The notes: generated from the sequence alone by a model not told the origin. A stretch of 64,000 nucleotides of DNA from Latilactobacillus sakei subsp. sakei DSM 20017 = JCM 1157 (GCF_002370355.1 NZ_AP017929.1:744001-808000); one strand, 5' to 3'; shown: positions 8,186 through 18,030, numbered from the stretch's first letter. Made by a program: numbers and translations.

Positions 8186-9346
8186 ATGTCAACATTAGCA
8201 ATTATCTTAATCAGTACTTTATTAGCCGGTCATCTCAGTAAACGAATCGGTATGCCGGCGGTGATTGGCCAGCTGCTCGTCGGGATTATTCTGGGTCCGG
8301 CATTGTTAGGTGTATTACATGAGAATAGCTTTATTCATACCTTTTCAGAGATTGGTGTCGTCTTATTGATGTTTACAGCCGGTCTCGAGAGTAACTTAAC
8401 GCTTTTGAAGAAGTACTTCAAACCCAGTGTAGTTGTCGCAATTTTGGGTGTGATTGTGCCTGTGGGATCAATTTACGCGATGAGTTTAGCGTTTGGCATC
8501 AATCAATTGGAGAGTCTATTTATTGGTGTTATTTTCGCTGCGACTTCAGTATCGATTTCGGTCGAAGTTTTGCGAGAATTAAAAGTCCTTGAGAGTCGCG
8601 AAGGTACGATTATTTTAGGGGCTGCAGTCGTTGATGATTTATTGGCGGTAATCATTCTAAGCGTCTTAACAAGTCTCTTCGGTGCGCAATTAGCCACCGC
8701 TGCGCCTAATCAGATGGGACTTGGGCTAACCTTTGCCTTACAAATTGCCTTTTTCGTAGTGGTTTACTTCAGTGTTAAGTGGTTAGTGCCGGGTGTGATG
8801 CGCTTGAGTCAGCGGTTATTGGTGCCTTATGCAAATGCGATTATGTCGTTAGTGATTTGTTTTGTTTTTGTTTGGCTAGCAGAAGCCGTTGATTTGAGTA
8901 CAGTTGTAGGCGCCTTTTTTGCAGGAATTGCGATTTCGCAAACACCATATCAATCTGAAATTAGCCGTCATATTGAACCACTGGGCTATACAGTCTTCAT
9001 TCCTGTCTTTTTCGTTAGCATTGGGTTATCGATGACGTTTGCCGATTTAAATCGGCATTTAGTCTTCATTATTGTACTAACCGTTTTAGCCGTGTTGGCA
9101 AAATTATTAGGCAGTGGCTGGGGTGCCAAAATGATGGGTGTCCCACAAGCGGGTGCCTACACAATTGGGGCAGCGATGATTTCGCGGGGAGAGATGGCGT
9201 TGATTATTGCGCAAATCGGTTATACAGCGAAGTTATTGAGTGAAATGTATTATTCAGCGATTATCTTCGTCATTATTTTGACAACGATTCTAGCACCGTT
9301 TATTTTGAAGTCAGCTATCAAGAAACAATTGGCAGCAACTAAATAA
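8186..9346 (+). CDS. napA: Na+/H+ antiporter, CPA2 family (NapA-like)
   Basis: A 386-residue, 11-13 segment membrane protein of the KefB/NapA type; Enterococcus hirae NapA has nearly the same length. The ion-site Asp pair is present as VVDD (Asp150-Asp151), which in the family marks electrogenic Na+/H+ exchange. There is no C-terminal TrkA-N domain, so it is not a full Kef potassium channel. It would export Na+ or Li+ in exchange for protons. RBS GGAGG lies 10 bases before the ATG. It is preceded by an attenuator-like hairpin and is likely monocistronic. Confidence 0.8.
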   Translation: MSTLAIILISTLLAGHLSKRIGMPAVIGQLLVGIILGPALLGVLHENSFIHTFSEIGVVLLMFTAGLESNLTLLKKYFKPSVVVAILGVIVPVGSIYAMSLAFGINQLESLFIGVIFAATSVSISVEVLRELKVLESREGTIILGAAVVDDLLAVIILSVLTSLFGAQLATAAPNQMGLGLTFALQIAFFVVVYFSVKWLVPGVMRLSQRLLVPYANAIMSLVICFVFVWLAEAVDLSTVVGAFFAGIAISQTPYQSEISRHIEPLGYTVFIPVFFVSIGLSMTFADLNRHLVFIIVLTVLAVLAKLLGSGWGAKMMGVPQAGAYTIGAAMISRGEMALIIAQIGYTAKLLSEMYYSAIIFVIILTTILAPFILKSAIKKQLAATK

Positions 9347-9370
9347 TGCTGCTAAGCGCATAAGAAAAGA

Positions 9371-9399
9371 TTGTGAAAAAAATCATAATGCGCTATAAT
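9371..9399 (+). promoter_or_regulatory. Promoter of the alcohol dehydrogenase gene
   Basis: TTGTGA (9371-9376), a 17-base spacer and TATAAT (9394-9399). Confidence 0.75.
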
Positions 9400-9404
9400 T
9401 AGTT

Positions 9405-9419
9405 ATGGAAACGATTTCA
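9405..9419 (+). promoter_or_regulatory. cre site (CcpA)
   Basis: ATGGAAACGATTTCA fits the consensus WTGNAANCGNWNNCW at every defined position. It overlaps the expected transcription start just after the -10, a position typical for CcpA repression. Confidence 0.75.
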
Positions 9420-9443
9420 AAAACTGGTTAAAGAGGTGCCATT

Positions 9444-10458
9444 ATGGAAGCAGCGGTCGCAAACAAAGAACATACAGTTGATATTATTGATTAAGAAGTT
9501 ACGTCCAATTAAAGCCAATGAAGCGCTCGTTAAGATGGAATACTGCGGTGTTTGTCACACCGACTTGCATGTTAAAAATGGTGATTTTGGCGAAGTACCT
9601 GGCCGTGTCTTAGGGCATGAGGGTGTTGGAATTGTTAGTGAAATTGGCTCAGCGGTAACGTCGTTAAAAGTCGGCGATCGGGTCAGTGTTGCTTGGTTCT
9701 TCCAAGGCTGTGGGCATTGTGATTATTGTGTGAATGGTCAAGAAACATTCTGTCGCCAAGCGCAAAATGCAGGCTATACGGTTGATGGTGGGATGGCTGA
9801 AGAATGTATCGTCACCGCTGATTACGCAGTGAAAGTCCCTGAAGATTTGGATCCAATTGCGGCCAGCAGTATTACTTGTGCTGGTGTCACAACTTACAAA
9901 GCAATTAAGGTTTCAGACATCAAACCAGGTCAATGGTTGGTTATTTTTGGGATGGGGGGCTTAGGCAACTTAGCGCTTCAATATGCCAAGAATGTCTTCA
10001 ATGCTAAAGTGATTGCAGTGGATATTAATGATGACAAGTTAGCAATTGCTAAGGAATTAGGTACTGATGTTATCATTAATGGCAAGCAAGAAGATGTGGT
10101 AGCCCGGGTTAAAGAAGTAACTGGCGATGGCGCCCACGCAACTGTGATTACGGCTGTTTCTAAGGTCGCTTTCAACCAAGCTGTAGATGCTGTGCGTGCA
10201 ACGGGCAAAGTGGTGGCTGTTGGATTGCCTGTTGAAACGATGGATCTTTCAATTCCAAGATTAGTATTAGATGGGATTGAAGTCATCGGCTCACTTGTTG
10301 GGACACGGGCTGATTTAGCGGAAGCTTTTGAGTTTGCTGCAGAAGGCGCAGTGACACCAATTGTTCAAACCAGACCCTTGGCAGATATCAATGATATTAT
10401 GACTGAAATGGCTGAAGGTAAGATTTCAGGCCGAATGGTGATTGATTTTACAAAATAA
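9444..10458 (+). CDS. adhP: Zinc alcohol dehydrogenase (AdhP-type), frameshift near N-terminus
   Basis: The body of the protein is a medium-chain zinc alcohol dehydrogenase: catalytic-zinc motif CGVCHTDLH and GHE, the four-Cys structural zinc lobe (GCGHCDYC ... C) and the NAD-binding motif GMGGLG. It would interconvert acetaldehyde and ethanol with NADH. The natural start is ATG 9444, eight bases after AAAGAGG, but that frame hits TAA at 9492-9494 after [16 protein letters not shown]. Removing one T at 9491/9492 restores the expected D-K-K-L-R-P continuation. The downstream frame is open back to a GTG at 9436 that overlaps the SD and is unlikely to be used. So the gene is either broken or a base-call error is present. 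Carbon control is indicated by the cre site. Confidence 0.75.
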
Positions 10459-10476
10459 ACTTAAAAATAAAATGAG

Positions 10477-10516
10477 GCGTTGGGCTAAAGGCAACTTTTA
10501 GCCCAATGCTTTTTTT
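10477..10516 (+). terminator. Terminator of the alcohol dehydrogenase gene
   Basis: GCGTTGGGCTAAA pairs with TTTAGCCCAATGC, followed by seven T. Confidence 0.85.
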
Positions 10517-10517
10517 G

Positions 10518-10546
10518 TTGACAAATTTTAAAAATAGCCGTACACT
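10518..10546 (+). promoter_or_regulatory. padC promoter
   Basis: TTGACA (10518-10523), 17-base spacer, TACACT (10541-10546). The PadR-type operator lies just downstream. Confidence 0.7.
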
Positions 10547-10563
10547 TACGTAGTGATAAAAAC

Positions 10564-10579
10564 ATGTAATTAATTACAT
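10564..10579 (+). promoter_or_regulatory. PadR-type operator
   Basis: ATGTAATTAATTACAT is a perfect palindrome of the ATGT-N8-ACAT form known for PadR at phenolic acid decarboxylase promoters. It lies between the start point and the RBS. No padR gene is present nearby. Confidence 0.75.
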
Positions 10580-10600
10580 GATAACGCGGAGGTAATTTTA

Positions 10601-11137
10601 ATGACAAAACAATTTAAAGAATTAGAAGACTTTTTAGGCACACACTTTATTTACACGTATGATAATGGTTGGAAGTACGAATGGTATACTAAAAACGACC
10701 ATACCGTTGACTACCGTATCCATGGTGGGATGGTTGCAGGGCGTTGGGTTCGCGATCAAGAAGCCAATATTGTTAAACTAACGGACGGTGTCTTCAAGAT
10801 TACTTGGACTGAACCAACTGGGACAGATGTTGCTTTGGACTTCATGCCTAACGAAAACAAGTTACACGGTACAATCTTCTTCCCTAAATGGGTTGAAGAA
10901 CATCCAGAAATTACGGTCACTTATCAAAACGACCATATCGCATTGATGGAAGAATCACGTGAAAAATACGAAACATATCCTAAGTTATTGGTACCTGAAT
11001 TCGCTACAATTACTTACATGGGTGATGCTGGTCAAAACAATGAAGATGTTATTAGCCAAGCACCATATGAAGGGATGATTGAAGATATTCAAGAAGGTCG
11101 TTACTTCGATGAAAATTACAAGAAGATTAATCGTTAA
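10601..11137 (+). CDS. padC: Phenolic acid decarboxylase
   Basis: At 178 residues this has the usual length and sequence of PAD/PadC ([25 protein letters not shown] near the N-terminus, in two stretches). It decarboxylates p-coumaric, ferulic and caffeic acids to vinylphenols without a cofactor, detoxifying plant phenolics in the cytosol. The RBS GCGGAGG is nine bases before ATG. Control by the transcriptional repressor PadR, released by phenolic acids, is expected from the operator at 10564-10579. The gene is monocistronic; a small conserved gene with its own promoter follows. Confidence 0.92.
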   Translation: MTKQFKELEDFLGTHFIYTYDNGWKYEWYTKNDHTVDYRIHGGMVAGRWVRDQEANIVKLTDGVFKITWTEPTGTDVALDFMPNENKLHGTIFFPKWVEEHPEITVTYQNDHIALMEESREKYETYPKLLVPEFATITYMGDAGQNNEDVISQAPYEGMIEDIQEGRYFDENYKKINR

Positions 11138-11184
11138 GCTAATTTAGTTTCCTAACAAAACTAATCATTAGCATAAGATGATAT

Positions 11185-11213
11185 TTGATAAAAGGAAGCG
11201 GTTACGGTATAAT
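11185..11213 (+). promoter_or_regulatory. Promoter of the small conserved gene
   Basis: TTGATA (11185-11190), 17 bases, TATAAT (11208-11213). Confidence 0.65.
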
Positions 11214-11251
11214 GTAATTGTAGTCAAATAAGCTAACGAGGTGGATGATAG

Positions 11252-11470
11252 ATGACGATTAATGTAGGTGACTTGGTACGATGCCAAGCCAATGAAATGA
11301 TGACGGAACCTTATTTAGGGAAGGTCTTGGAGAAGTGCGAAGAGACTGTGCACGTCTTAATTTTGAATTATATGCCGAATGATCGTTTCATCGTCCATGA
11401 ATTAATGCAACAAATTATCGTGAATTCACAGCAAATATGCCGAATTTCGTTAACGAGAGTTGCCGGTTAG
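11252..11470 (+). CDS. Small conserved protein, DUF2187-like
   Basis: This 72-residue protein starts GDLVRC and continues through a short beta-rich KOW-like region ending IVHELMQQIIVNSQQICRI. The layout (G-D-x-V ... G-x-V ... V-x-I ... V-N-x) resembles the DUF2187/YkvS family of unknown function. It has a GAGGTGG site, its own promoter and a strong terminator, which supports it as a real gene. Confidence 0.6.
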   Translation: MTINVGDLVRCQANEMMTEPYLGKVLEKCEETVHVLILNYMPNDRFIVHELMQQIIVNSQQICRISLTRVAG

Positions 11471-11503
11471 CTATCAACCTAAACGATTTTCCTCCTATTA
11501 GTA

Positions 11504-11540
11504 ATGCCCAGATGTGTTCTTAGACATCTGGGCATTTTTC
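11504..11540 (+). terminator. Rho-independent terminator
   Basis: ATGCCCAGATGT pairs perfectly with ACATCTGGGCAT, followed by T run. Confidence 0.9.
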
Positions 11541-11752
11541 GTGTTAAAGTGAGTTTTGGAAAACGCTTCATAAAAAAAGACCGCTAAATTGGCGTTTTTT
11601 TTAAACTTGGATAGGGACAAGTCAATTCGGATGTGATAGAATAATGAAGGATTATTTGAGCAGTGGGGACGACCAAAGTTAGGGCATCCTAAAATCAAAG
11701 TCATTGAATCCTAATAGTTGAATAACTCAATCGAAGAGAAAGAGGTACTTAT

Positions 11753-13129
11753 ATGGATAAGAAACAGCGAGAAGATTCACAAAAGCATGAGAAATTTATT
11801 CATTATGCTGATGGTAGTAGTCTAGAAGAAATTAACAACACCGTTGCGATCCCTAAGAACGCTGGTTTCTGGAAAACCTTGATGGCTTTCATGGGACCCG
11901 GTGCGTTAGTTGCGGTTGGTTACATGGATCCAGGTAACTGGATTACATCAATTGCCGGTGGGGCACAATTTGCTTACACCTTGATCAGTGTTATTTTAGT
12001 ATCGAACTTAATTGCCATGCTATTACAAGCAATGGCGGCACGTTTAGGAATTGTTACCGGGATGGATTTAGCGCAGATGACGCGTGCCAAAACCGGTAAA
12101 AAGATGGGGATTTTCCTGTGGATTGTCACAGAATTAGCCATTATGGCGACTGATATTGCAGAAATTATTGGTTCCGCCATTGCGTTAGAATTAATCTTTA
12201 ATATTCCATTATTATGGGGTGTCTTAATCACCGCATTCGATGTCTTGCTCCTATTATTATTGATGAAACTTGGCTTCCGGAAAATTGAAGCGATTGTAGC
12301 AACCTTAGTGGCTGTTATCTTATTCGTCTTCTTATACGAAGTAATCTTGGCACAACCTAACATGGGTGATGTTGTGCGTGGATTTGTACCAAGCCCAAGA
12401 ATTATGACTGACAAGAAGATGTTGTTCTTGGCATTAGGGATTGTTGGTGCAACTGTTATGCCACATAACTTGTACTTACATTCTTCAATTGCGCAAGCAC
12501 GTCAATACGATCGTGATGATGTTGCTGAAAAACGTAAAGCAATCAAGTTTACAGTAATCGATTCAAACATCCAATTAACAATCGCTTTTGTCGTTAACTG
12601 TTTACTATTAATCCTTGGTGCAGCAATGTTCTATGGTACTAACAGTGATTTAGGTCGTTTTGTTGATTTATTTAACGCTTTACAAAACAAAGAAATTGTT
12701 GGGAGTATTGCTAGCCCAATGTTGAGTTTACTTTTTGCTGTTGCCTTATTGGCATCAGGTCAAAACTCAACGATTACAGGGACGCTTTCAGGACAAATTG
12801 TCATGGAAGGTTTCGTCCGTATGAAGATTCCATTGTGGGCACGTCGGGTCATTACACGTGGGTTATCAATCTTACCAGTTATCATCTTCACGGTTTATTA
12901 CCATGGGAATGAAGCCCAAGTTGAAAACCTTTTGATTTACTCACAAGTCTTCTTGAGTATCGCATTGCCAGTTTCAATGATTCCATTGACATTGTTTACT
13001 AGTGATGAAAAAATCATGGGACCATTCGTTAACCGCCCTTGGGTGAAATATACGGCTTGGTTCGTAACAATTGTCTTAACATTATTGAATATCTATTTAA
13101 TCTTACAAACAGTGGGCCTAGCAGCCTAA
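11753..13129 (+). CDS. mntH: Mn2+/H+ symporter, NRAMP family
   Basis: The 458-residue protein has about 11 membrane segments and both NRAMP metal-site motifs, DPGN in TM1 (VGYMDPGNW) and MPH in TM6 ([11 protein letters not shown]). It imports Mn2+ (and possibly Fe2+) using the proton gradient, which is important for manganese-dependent lactobacilli. The RBS AAAGAGG lies seven bases before ATG. I could not identify a clear MntR box or promoter in 11541-11752. A terminator follows. Confidence 0.9.
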   Translation: MDKKQREDSQKHEKFIHYADGSSLEEINNTVAIPKNAGFWKTLMAFMGPGALVAVGYMDPGNWITSIAGGAQFAYTLISVILVSNLIAMLLQAMAARLGIVTGMDLAQMTRAKTGKKMGIFLWIVTELAIMATDIAEIIGSAIALELIFNIPLLWGVLITAFDVLLLLLLMKLGFRKIEAIVATLVAVILFVFLYEVILAQPNMGDVVRGFVPSPRIMTDKKMLFLALGIVGATVMPHNLYLHSSIAQARQYDRDDVAEKRKAIKFTVIDSNIQLTIAFVVNCLLLILGAAMFYGTNSDLGRFVDLFNALQNKEIVGSIASPMLSLLFAVALLASGQNSTITGTLSGQIVMEGFVRMKIPLWARRVITRGLSILPVIIFTVYYHGNEAQVENLLIYSQVFLSIALPVSMIPLTLFTSDEKIMGPFVNRPWVKYTAWFVTIVLTLLNIYLILQTVGLAA

Positions 13130-13135
13130 TGAAAT

Positions 13136-13181
13136 AAGCGATTAGCTTGGCCGATATCAGAGGCAGCTAATCGCTTTTTTG
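13136..13181 (+). terminator. Terminator of mntH
   Basis: AGCGATTAGCT pairs with AGCTAATCGCT, followed by six T. Confidence 0.85.
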
Positions 13182-13241
13182 ATTGCTGTTCAGTAGGTGT
13201 GCTAGACTAGAAAGAAGTTATTATTCTGGAGGGATGATATT

Positions 13242-13943
13242 TTGTTTGAAGTAACAACAGTCCATATTATGATTCGGTTGACCCTAGCGACCGTAATCGC
13301 TGGGATTATTGGCTCCGATCGGGAGTATAAAAATCGTCCGGCTGGGATTCGGACGCATATTTTGGTCTGCTTGGGGGCCTGTGTCATTGCGATGATTCAA
13401 CAAGAAATTGCTGCTCAAAATGTGCAATTTGCGCTACACCATTTAGCGATTGCCACCACGATTCGTTCTGATCAGGCGCGTTTGATTGCGCAAGTGGTCA
13501 GTGGAATTGGGTTCTTAGGGGCCGGGACGATTGTCGTAACCCGCCATAAGATTCAAGGGCTAACAACGGCAGCCTCGTTATGGGCGACAGCTGGTATTGG
13601 CTTAGCAATTGGGATGGGCTATTACCAAATTGCCGTTATTAGTGCCGTTTTCGTCATTTTTGTGATTGTCTTTTTAAAGAAAATTATTCATATCAATACG
13701 TTGAAGAAAATTGAAATTAAATACAAACACAAACTAGAGACCAAGGAATTTATCCAAACTTATTTTGAAGAACACCATATTCAGATTCGGGATGTGAACT
13801 TCTCAGTGACCCAAAATGAACGGGACACAATATACACCAACGTTTATCGAATCGAAATTCCACGAGAGATGCAATATTCAGAAATTGTGGAAGACATCTC
13901 GATGAATAAGAATATTATGACGATTAGAATGGTCAGCATTTAA
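13242..13943 (+). CDS. MgtC/SapB family membrane protein
   Basis: The 233-residue protein has four to five N-terminal membrane segments with the MgtC signatures NRPAGIRTHILVCLGA, GIGFLGAGTI and GLTTAASLW, followed by a cytosolic C-terminal domain (about 150-233). Family members support growth at low Mg2+ or modulate the F-ATPase; they are not proven Mg2+ transporters. The start is TTG at 13242, chosen because GGAGGG ends eight bases upstream and no ATG precedes the conserved region. Terminator at 13957-13998. Confidence 0.8.
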   Translation: MFEVTTVHIMIRLTLATVIAGIIGSDREYKNRPAGIRTHILVCLGACVIAMIQQEIAAQNVQFALHHLAIATTIRSDQARLIAQVVSGIGFLGAGTIVVTRHKIQGLTTAASLWATAGIGLAIGMGYYQIAVISAVFVIFVIVFLKKIIHINTLKKIEIKYKHKLETKEFIQTYFEEHHIQIRDVNFSVTQNERDTIYTNVYRIEIPREMQYSEIVEDISMNKNIMTIRMVSI

Positions 13944-13956
13944 CTGAAAGTATTGA

Positions 13957-13998
13957 AAAAGAGATTGGGATAAATTCATTTTTGTCCCAATCTTTTTT
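13957..13998 (+). terminator. Rho-independent terminator
   Basis: AGATTGGGA pairs with TCCCAATCT, followed by six T. Confidence 0.8.
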
Positions 13999-14088
13999 GT
14001 TTTTAAATAGTGGTTAAGGGCGTTGCTGTATAAAAATAATGAATATATGAATAAAAACGATTACTTAGCATTCTTTATTCATATAAGA

Positions 14089-14117
14089 TTGACATTATAC
14101 TGGTAGAATTGTATATT
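14089..14117 (+). promoter_or_regulatory. Promoter of the YjeM-type permease gene
   Basis: TTGACA (14089-14094), 17 bases, TATATT (14112-14117). An inverted repeat ATATGAATAAA / TTTATTCATAT (14045-14055 and 14074-14084) lies just upstream and may bind a regulator. Confidence 0.7.
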
Positions 14118-14156
14118 TATTCTAACTTAGACCAACAAAAAGGACTTGTGTATATT

Positions 14157-15641
14157 ATGGAGAAATCAAAGAAGATTAATGTCAATGGCTTAATCTTGAT
14201 GATCTTTGGATCAATTTTTGGCTTTGCGAATACCACCATTGCCTTTTATTTAATGGGCTATGCCAGTATTATCTGGTATATCCTAGCAGCTATCTTTTTC
14301 TTTTTACCAACCTCATTGATGTTTGCCGAATACGGTTCATCATTGAAAGAAGCGCGTGGGGGCCTTTATTCATGGCTTGAAGCGTCAATTGGTAAGAAGG
14401 CAGCCTTTATCGGAACGTTCATCTGGTTAGCCTCATGGATTGTTTGGATGGTATCGACCGCTGCGAAAGTGTGGATTCCATTTTCAACTTTCTTACAAGG
14501 ATCAGACCAAACAACAACTTGGCATTTTATCGGGTTAAACGGGACTCAAGTCGTCGGTGTTTTAGGCGTGCTTTGGATTTTAGCGTTAACCTTCCTATCA
14601 AGCCGTGGGATTGATAAGATTCAGAAGTTTGCTTCTTTCAGTGGGATGGCTGTGGCCTTTTTATTCGCAGCTTTCTTAGTAATCAGTCTTGCAATCTGGT
14701 TCAAGACAGGCTTTAAGCTTGCCGAACCAATTCACGGTGTGACAACTTTCGTTAAGAGTCCAATGGCTTCTTATCAATCACCAATAGGGATGTTGTCATT
14801 CGTTGTCTTTTCAATCTTCGCTTATGCGGGGATGGAAACAATGGGTGGCGTGACGGATAGTATGGATCATCCAGAAAAGACTTTCCCTAAGGGGTTAATG
14901 ATTGCGACAGCCTTCATTACCTTAATCTACGCCATTGCAATCTTCATGTGGGGCATTTCAACGAACTGGCACCAAGTTTTAGGTGGCGATAAAGCCAACA
15001 TGGGGAATATCACGTACGTCTTGATGCAAAACTTAGGTTATCAATTTGGACATGCGTTTGGTATGTCAACGACAGCCGCTGTTGGTATCGGTACGTTATT
15101 TGCTCGAATCACCGGATTAATCATGTTTATCAGTTACCTTGGGGCATTTGCCGTCCTCATTTATTCACCATTAAAATCATTCGTACTGGGAACACCCAAA
15201 GCATTATGGCCAAAAGGCTTTGCTGAAGTCAATAAACACGGGATGCCTGAAAAGGCAATGTGGGCACAAGCTGTTTTGGTTTGTTTATTAATTGCTGTTA
15301 TCTCATTTGGTGGTAAAGCTGCCAGCGAATTCTACAACGTATTAACCTTGATGTCGAACGTTTCAACATCATTACCTTATCTCTTCTTAGTGACTGCCTT
15401 CCCTTACTTTAAGGCGCGCAAAGATTTAGAGCGCCCTTACGAGTTCTTCAAGACTAAAGCATCAGTGCAAGCTGTGACAATTGTTGTCGATTTAGTCTTA
15501 GTCTTCGGGATTGCCTTCACGATTGTGCAACCGATGCTAGAAGGTAGCTATATGGATGCTTTCTGGATGGTCATCGGGCCAATCGTCTTTGCAATTATGG
15601 CGATCGCACTCTATCACCGTTATCAAAAGAAGGTCGCTTAA
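14157..15641 (+). CDS. Amino acid permease, YjeM-like (APC superfamily)
   Basis: A membrane protein of about 494 residues with 12 predicted segments and an N-terminus (INVNGLILMIFGSIFGFANT) typical of YjeM, in the glutamate/GABA antiporter branch of the APC superfamily. Substrate is unknown; an amino acid or amine is likely. The ATG at 14157 is used here, though a GTG at 14148, five bases after AAAGGA, is an alternative start that adds three residues. It has its own promoter and terminator. Confidence 0.75.
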   Translation: MEKSKKINVNGLILMIFGSIFGFANTTIAFYLMGYASIIWYILAAIFFFLPTSLMFAEYGSSLKEARGGLYSWLEASIGKKAAFIGTFIWLASWIVWMVSTAAKVWIPFSTFLQGSDQTTTWHFIGLNGTQVVGVLGVLWILALTFLSSRGIDKIQKFASFSGMAVAFLFAAFLVISLAIWFKTGFKLAEPIHGVTTFVKSPMASYQSPIGMLSFVVFSIFAYAGMETMGGVTDSMDHPEKTFPKGLMIATAFITLIYAIAIFMWGISTNWHQVLGGDKANMGNITYVLMQNLGYQFGHAFGMSTTAAVGIGTLFARITGLIMFISYLGAFAVLIYSPLKSFVLGTPKALWPKGFAEVNKHGMPEKAMWAQAVLVCLLIAVISFGGKAASEFYNVLTLMSNVSTSLPYLFLVTAFPYFKARKDLERPYEFFKTKASVQAVTIVVDLVLVFGIAFTIVQPMLEGSYMDAFWMVIGPIVFAIMAIALYHRYQKKVA

Positions 15642-15652
15642 CAGGTTAGCCA

Positions 15653-15684
15653 AAACAGGTCCTCCCAAAGGGGCCTGTTTTTTT
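15653..15684 (+). terminator. Rho-independent terminator
   Basis: AACAGGTCC and GGGGCCTGTT form a short stem followed by seven T. Confidence 0.75.
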
Positions 15685-15972
15685 GATTGCCACTTAAATT
15701 CAGAGAGAAAATAATTGCATTTCTCATTACATTTTAATAATAGGAACAAAATAGTTGCAATTTGAAAATAAGTTTTATAAGTGTTATTTAAATTTTCTAG
15801 GGTGCAATGGATTGGGAAATAAGATATTTTAATGATTGTCTGCTAAAACGTTAATTAATGCGAATTATGATAAAAAAATGAGAAAGCTAACCAACAATAT
15901 GCAACCTGTTCAATAAACTAGTATACTTTTTAGGTATAGTTTTCAGAAAAATTTATATCAAAGGGGGATTCT
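15685..15972. other. AT-rich intergenic region before gbuA
   Basis: This stretch has no credible frame. It is very AT-rich and contains possible -10 boxes TATACT (15922-15927) and TATAGT (15934-15939) without good -35 hexamers. I see no clear operator. Weak promoters of this kind are common for osmotically controlled transporters. Confidence 0.4.
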
Positions 15973-17172
15973 ATGACTGTCAAATTACAAGTCAAAGATT
16001 TAACGAAGATATTTGGTAAGCGGGTGCCGCGGGCCAAAGAACTATTGAAGCAAGGTAAGAGTAAGGCTGAGATTCTAAAGGAAACAGGTGCGACAATCGG
16101 TGTCGACCGGGCTAACTTTGAAGTCGAATCTGGCGAAATATTCGTTATTATGGGACTATCTGGTAGTGGTAAATCAACATTGGTGCGGATGATTAACCGA
16201 TTGATCGAACCAACTGAAGGTAGTGTGTTGATAGATAACGAGGATTTAATGCAGATTGATAAGAAAGAATTACTTGAAGTCCGGCGCAAGAAAATGAGCA
16301 TGGTCTTTCAGAATTTCGGACTTTTTCCAAACCGCACAATCCTAGACAACACTTCTTATGGATTAGAAATTCAAGGGATTGATAAACAAACGCGCGATCA
16401 AAAAGCTAATGAAGCGTTAGATCTCGTTGGTTTAAACGGTTATGGGGAACAATATCCAACACAATTATCTGGTGGGATGCAACAACGGGTTGGTTTAGCA
16501 CGTGCTTTAGCCAATGACCCAGAAATCCTATTAATGGATGAAGCTTTCTCAGCGTTAGATCCATTGAACCGTTCAGATATGCAAGATCAATTACTTGATT
16601 TACAAGAAACAATGCACAAAACAATTATCTTTATTAGTCATGATTTAAACGAAGCCCTCAAAATCGGCGATCACATCATGATTATGAAGGATGGCGAAAT
16701 TGTTCAAACTGGAACGCCGGAAGATATTTTAACGCGTCCAGCTGATGAATATGTTGAGAAATTTATCGAAAATGTCGATCGTAGTAAGGTTTATACGGCC
16801 GGCAACGTTATGATTCGTCCAACAACGGTTAATATCGAAAAAGATGGCCCACGTTTGGCCTTGAAACGTATGCGTGAAAATGAAGTTTCAACCGTTTATG
16901 TTGTGAATAACAAGCGTGAATTGGTCGGGATTATCGATGCGCGGGATGTTTTAGAATTAGTTCGTAAGGAAAGTCGGGATCTTCAGTCCGTTGTTAATGC
17001 AAACGTACCGACAACCACTGAAGAAACACCGATTGCGGATATTCTAGATGATATTTCACAAACCGGGATTCCATTTGCCGTCTTAAATGAGAAAAAACAA
17101 TTACGTGGGATCATCATTCGCGGTGCCGTCTTAGGCGCACTTGCAGGAAACGAGGTGAACCATTTTGCTTAA
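15973..17172 (+). CDS. gbuA: Glycine betaine ABC transporter, ATP-binding subunit
   Basis: The 399-residue ATPase has Walker A GLSGSGKST (61-69), the signature LSGGMQQR, Walker B LLMDEAFSALD and two C-terminal CBS domains (about 280-395), the layout of OpuAA/GbuA/ProV. It energises uptake of glycine betaine or related osmoprotectants; the CBS pair senses ionic strength in OpuA. RBS AAGGGGG precedes ATG. The stop overlaps the TTG start of the permease gene, so the three genes form one operon. Confidence 0.9.
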   Translation: MTVKLQVKDLTKIFGKRVPRAKELLKQGKSKAEILKETGATIGVDRANFEVESGEIFVIMGLSGSGKSTLVRMINRLIEPTEGSVLIDNEDLMQIDKKELLEVRRKKMSMVFQNFGLFPNRTILDNTSYGLEIQGIDKQTRDQKANEALDLVGLNGYGEQYPTQLSGGMQQRVGLARALANDPEILLMDEAFSALDPLNRSDMQDQLLDLQETMHKTIIFISHDLNEALKIGDHIMIMKDGEIVQTGTPEDILTRPADEYVEKFIENVDRSKVYTAGNVMIRPTTVNIEKDGPRLALKRMRENEVSTVYVVNNKRELVGIIDARDVLELVRKESRDLQSVVNANVPTTTEETPIADILDDISQTGIPFAVLNEKKQLRGIIIRGAVLGALAGNEVNHFA

Positions 17173-18019
17173 TTTAATGACAATTCCTAAATTACCACTT
17201 GCTAGTTGGATGGACAGTTTTGTCGATTGGCTAACACAATTTACAGGTTTCTTTAATGGTTTAACAAACTTTATCGGTGGGATTATCAATGGCTTTCAAT
17301 GGGTCTTTGATTTAATTCCGATCTGGTTATTTATCGTGATTATCGCGGGTGTCACTTACTTCGCCAATCGCGATACGAAGAAGTGGGGCTTAATCCTTTT
17401 TGAAGTGGCCGGCCTTCTTTTAATCTGGAACTTAGATTTCTGGCGGGATATGACACAAACGTTAACCCTTGTGTTGACGTCTAGTTTAATCTCATTAGTG
17501 ATTGGTGTGCCACTTGGGATTTGGATGGCTAAAAGTGATATTGCCCAGGCAATATTTAAACCAATTCTTGATTTCATGCAGACCATGCCAGCCTTTGTTT
17601 ACTTGATTCCAGCGGTTGCCTTTTTCGGCATTGGGATGGTGCCCGGCGTTTTCGCGTCAGTGATTTTTGCCATGCCACCAACGGTTCGAATGACTAACCT
17701 AGGGATTCGCCAAGTGCCAACCGAATTAATTGAAGCCGCAGATTCTTACGGTTCAACAGAATGGCAGAAATTGATTAAAGTGCAATTACCACTCGCCAAA
17801 TCAACCTTAATGGCCGGGGTTAACCAAAGTATGATGTTAGCTTTATCAATGGTCGTTATTGCTTCAATGATCGGTGCAATGGGTCTTGGAACCCGGGTTT
17901 ACTTCGCCGTAGGTCGGAACGATGCTGGGGGCGGTTTTGCAGCCGGCTTGGCAATCGTTATTTTAGCGATTATCATTGATCGTTTGACACAAGCACTAAA
18001 CAGACAACGACAACATTAA
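17165..18019 (+). CDS. gbuB: Glycine betaine ABC transporter, permease subunit
   Basis: The 284-residue protein has the long N-terminal segment and about six membrane helices of OpuAB/GbuB, with the EAA-loop region EAADSYGSTEWQKLIKVQLP typical of ABC permeases. The start is TTG 17165, seven bases after GAGGTG and overlapping the gbuA stop by eight bases; the ATG at 17177 is too far from an SD. Unlike OpuABC-type fusions, the binding protein is separate. Confidence 0.9.
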   Translation: MLNLMTIPKLPLASWMDSFVDWLTQFTGFFNGLTNFIGGIINGFQWVFDLIPIWLFIVIIAGVTYFANRDTKKWGLILFEVAGLLLIWNLDFWRDMTQTLTLVLTSSLISLVIGVPLGIWMAKSDIAQAIFKPILDFMQTMPAFVYLIPAVAFFGIGMVPGVFASVIFAMPPTVRMTNLGIRQVPTELIEAADSYGSTEWQKLIKVQLPLAKSTLMAGVNQSMMLALSMVVIASMIGAMGLGTRVYFAVGRNDAGGGFAAGLAIVILAIIIDRLTQALNRQRQH

Positions 18020-18030
18020 GGAGGGATTTA

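Noticed and set aside
11546-11570. cre site in the mntH upstream region (TTGGAAAACGCTTCA)
   Set aside because: One base too many between the TG and CG elements; it does not align with the consensus and mntH is not a typical CcpA target.
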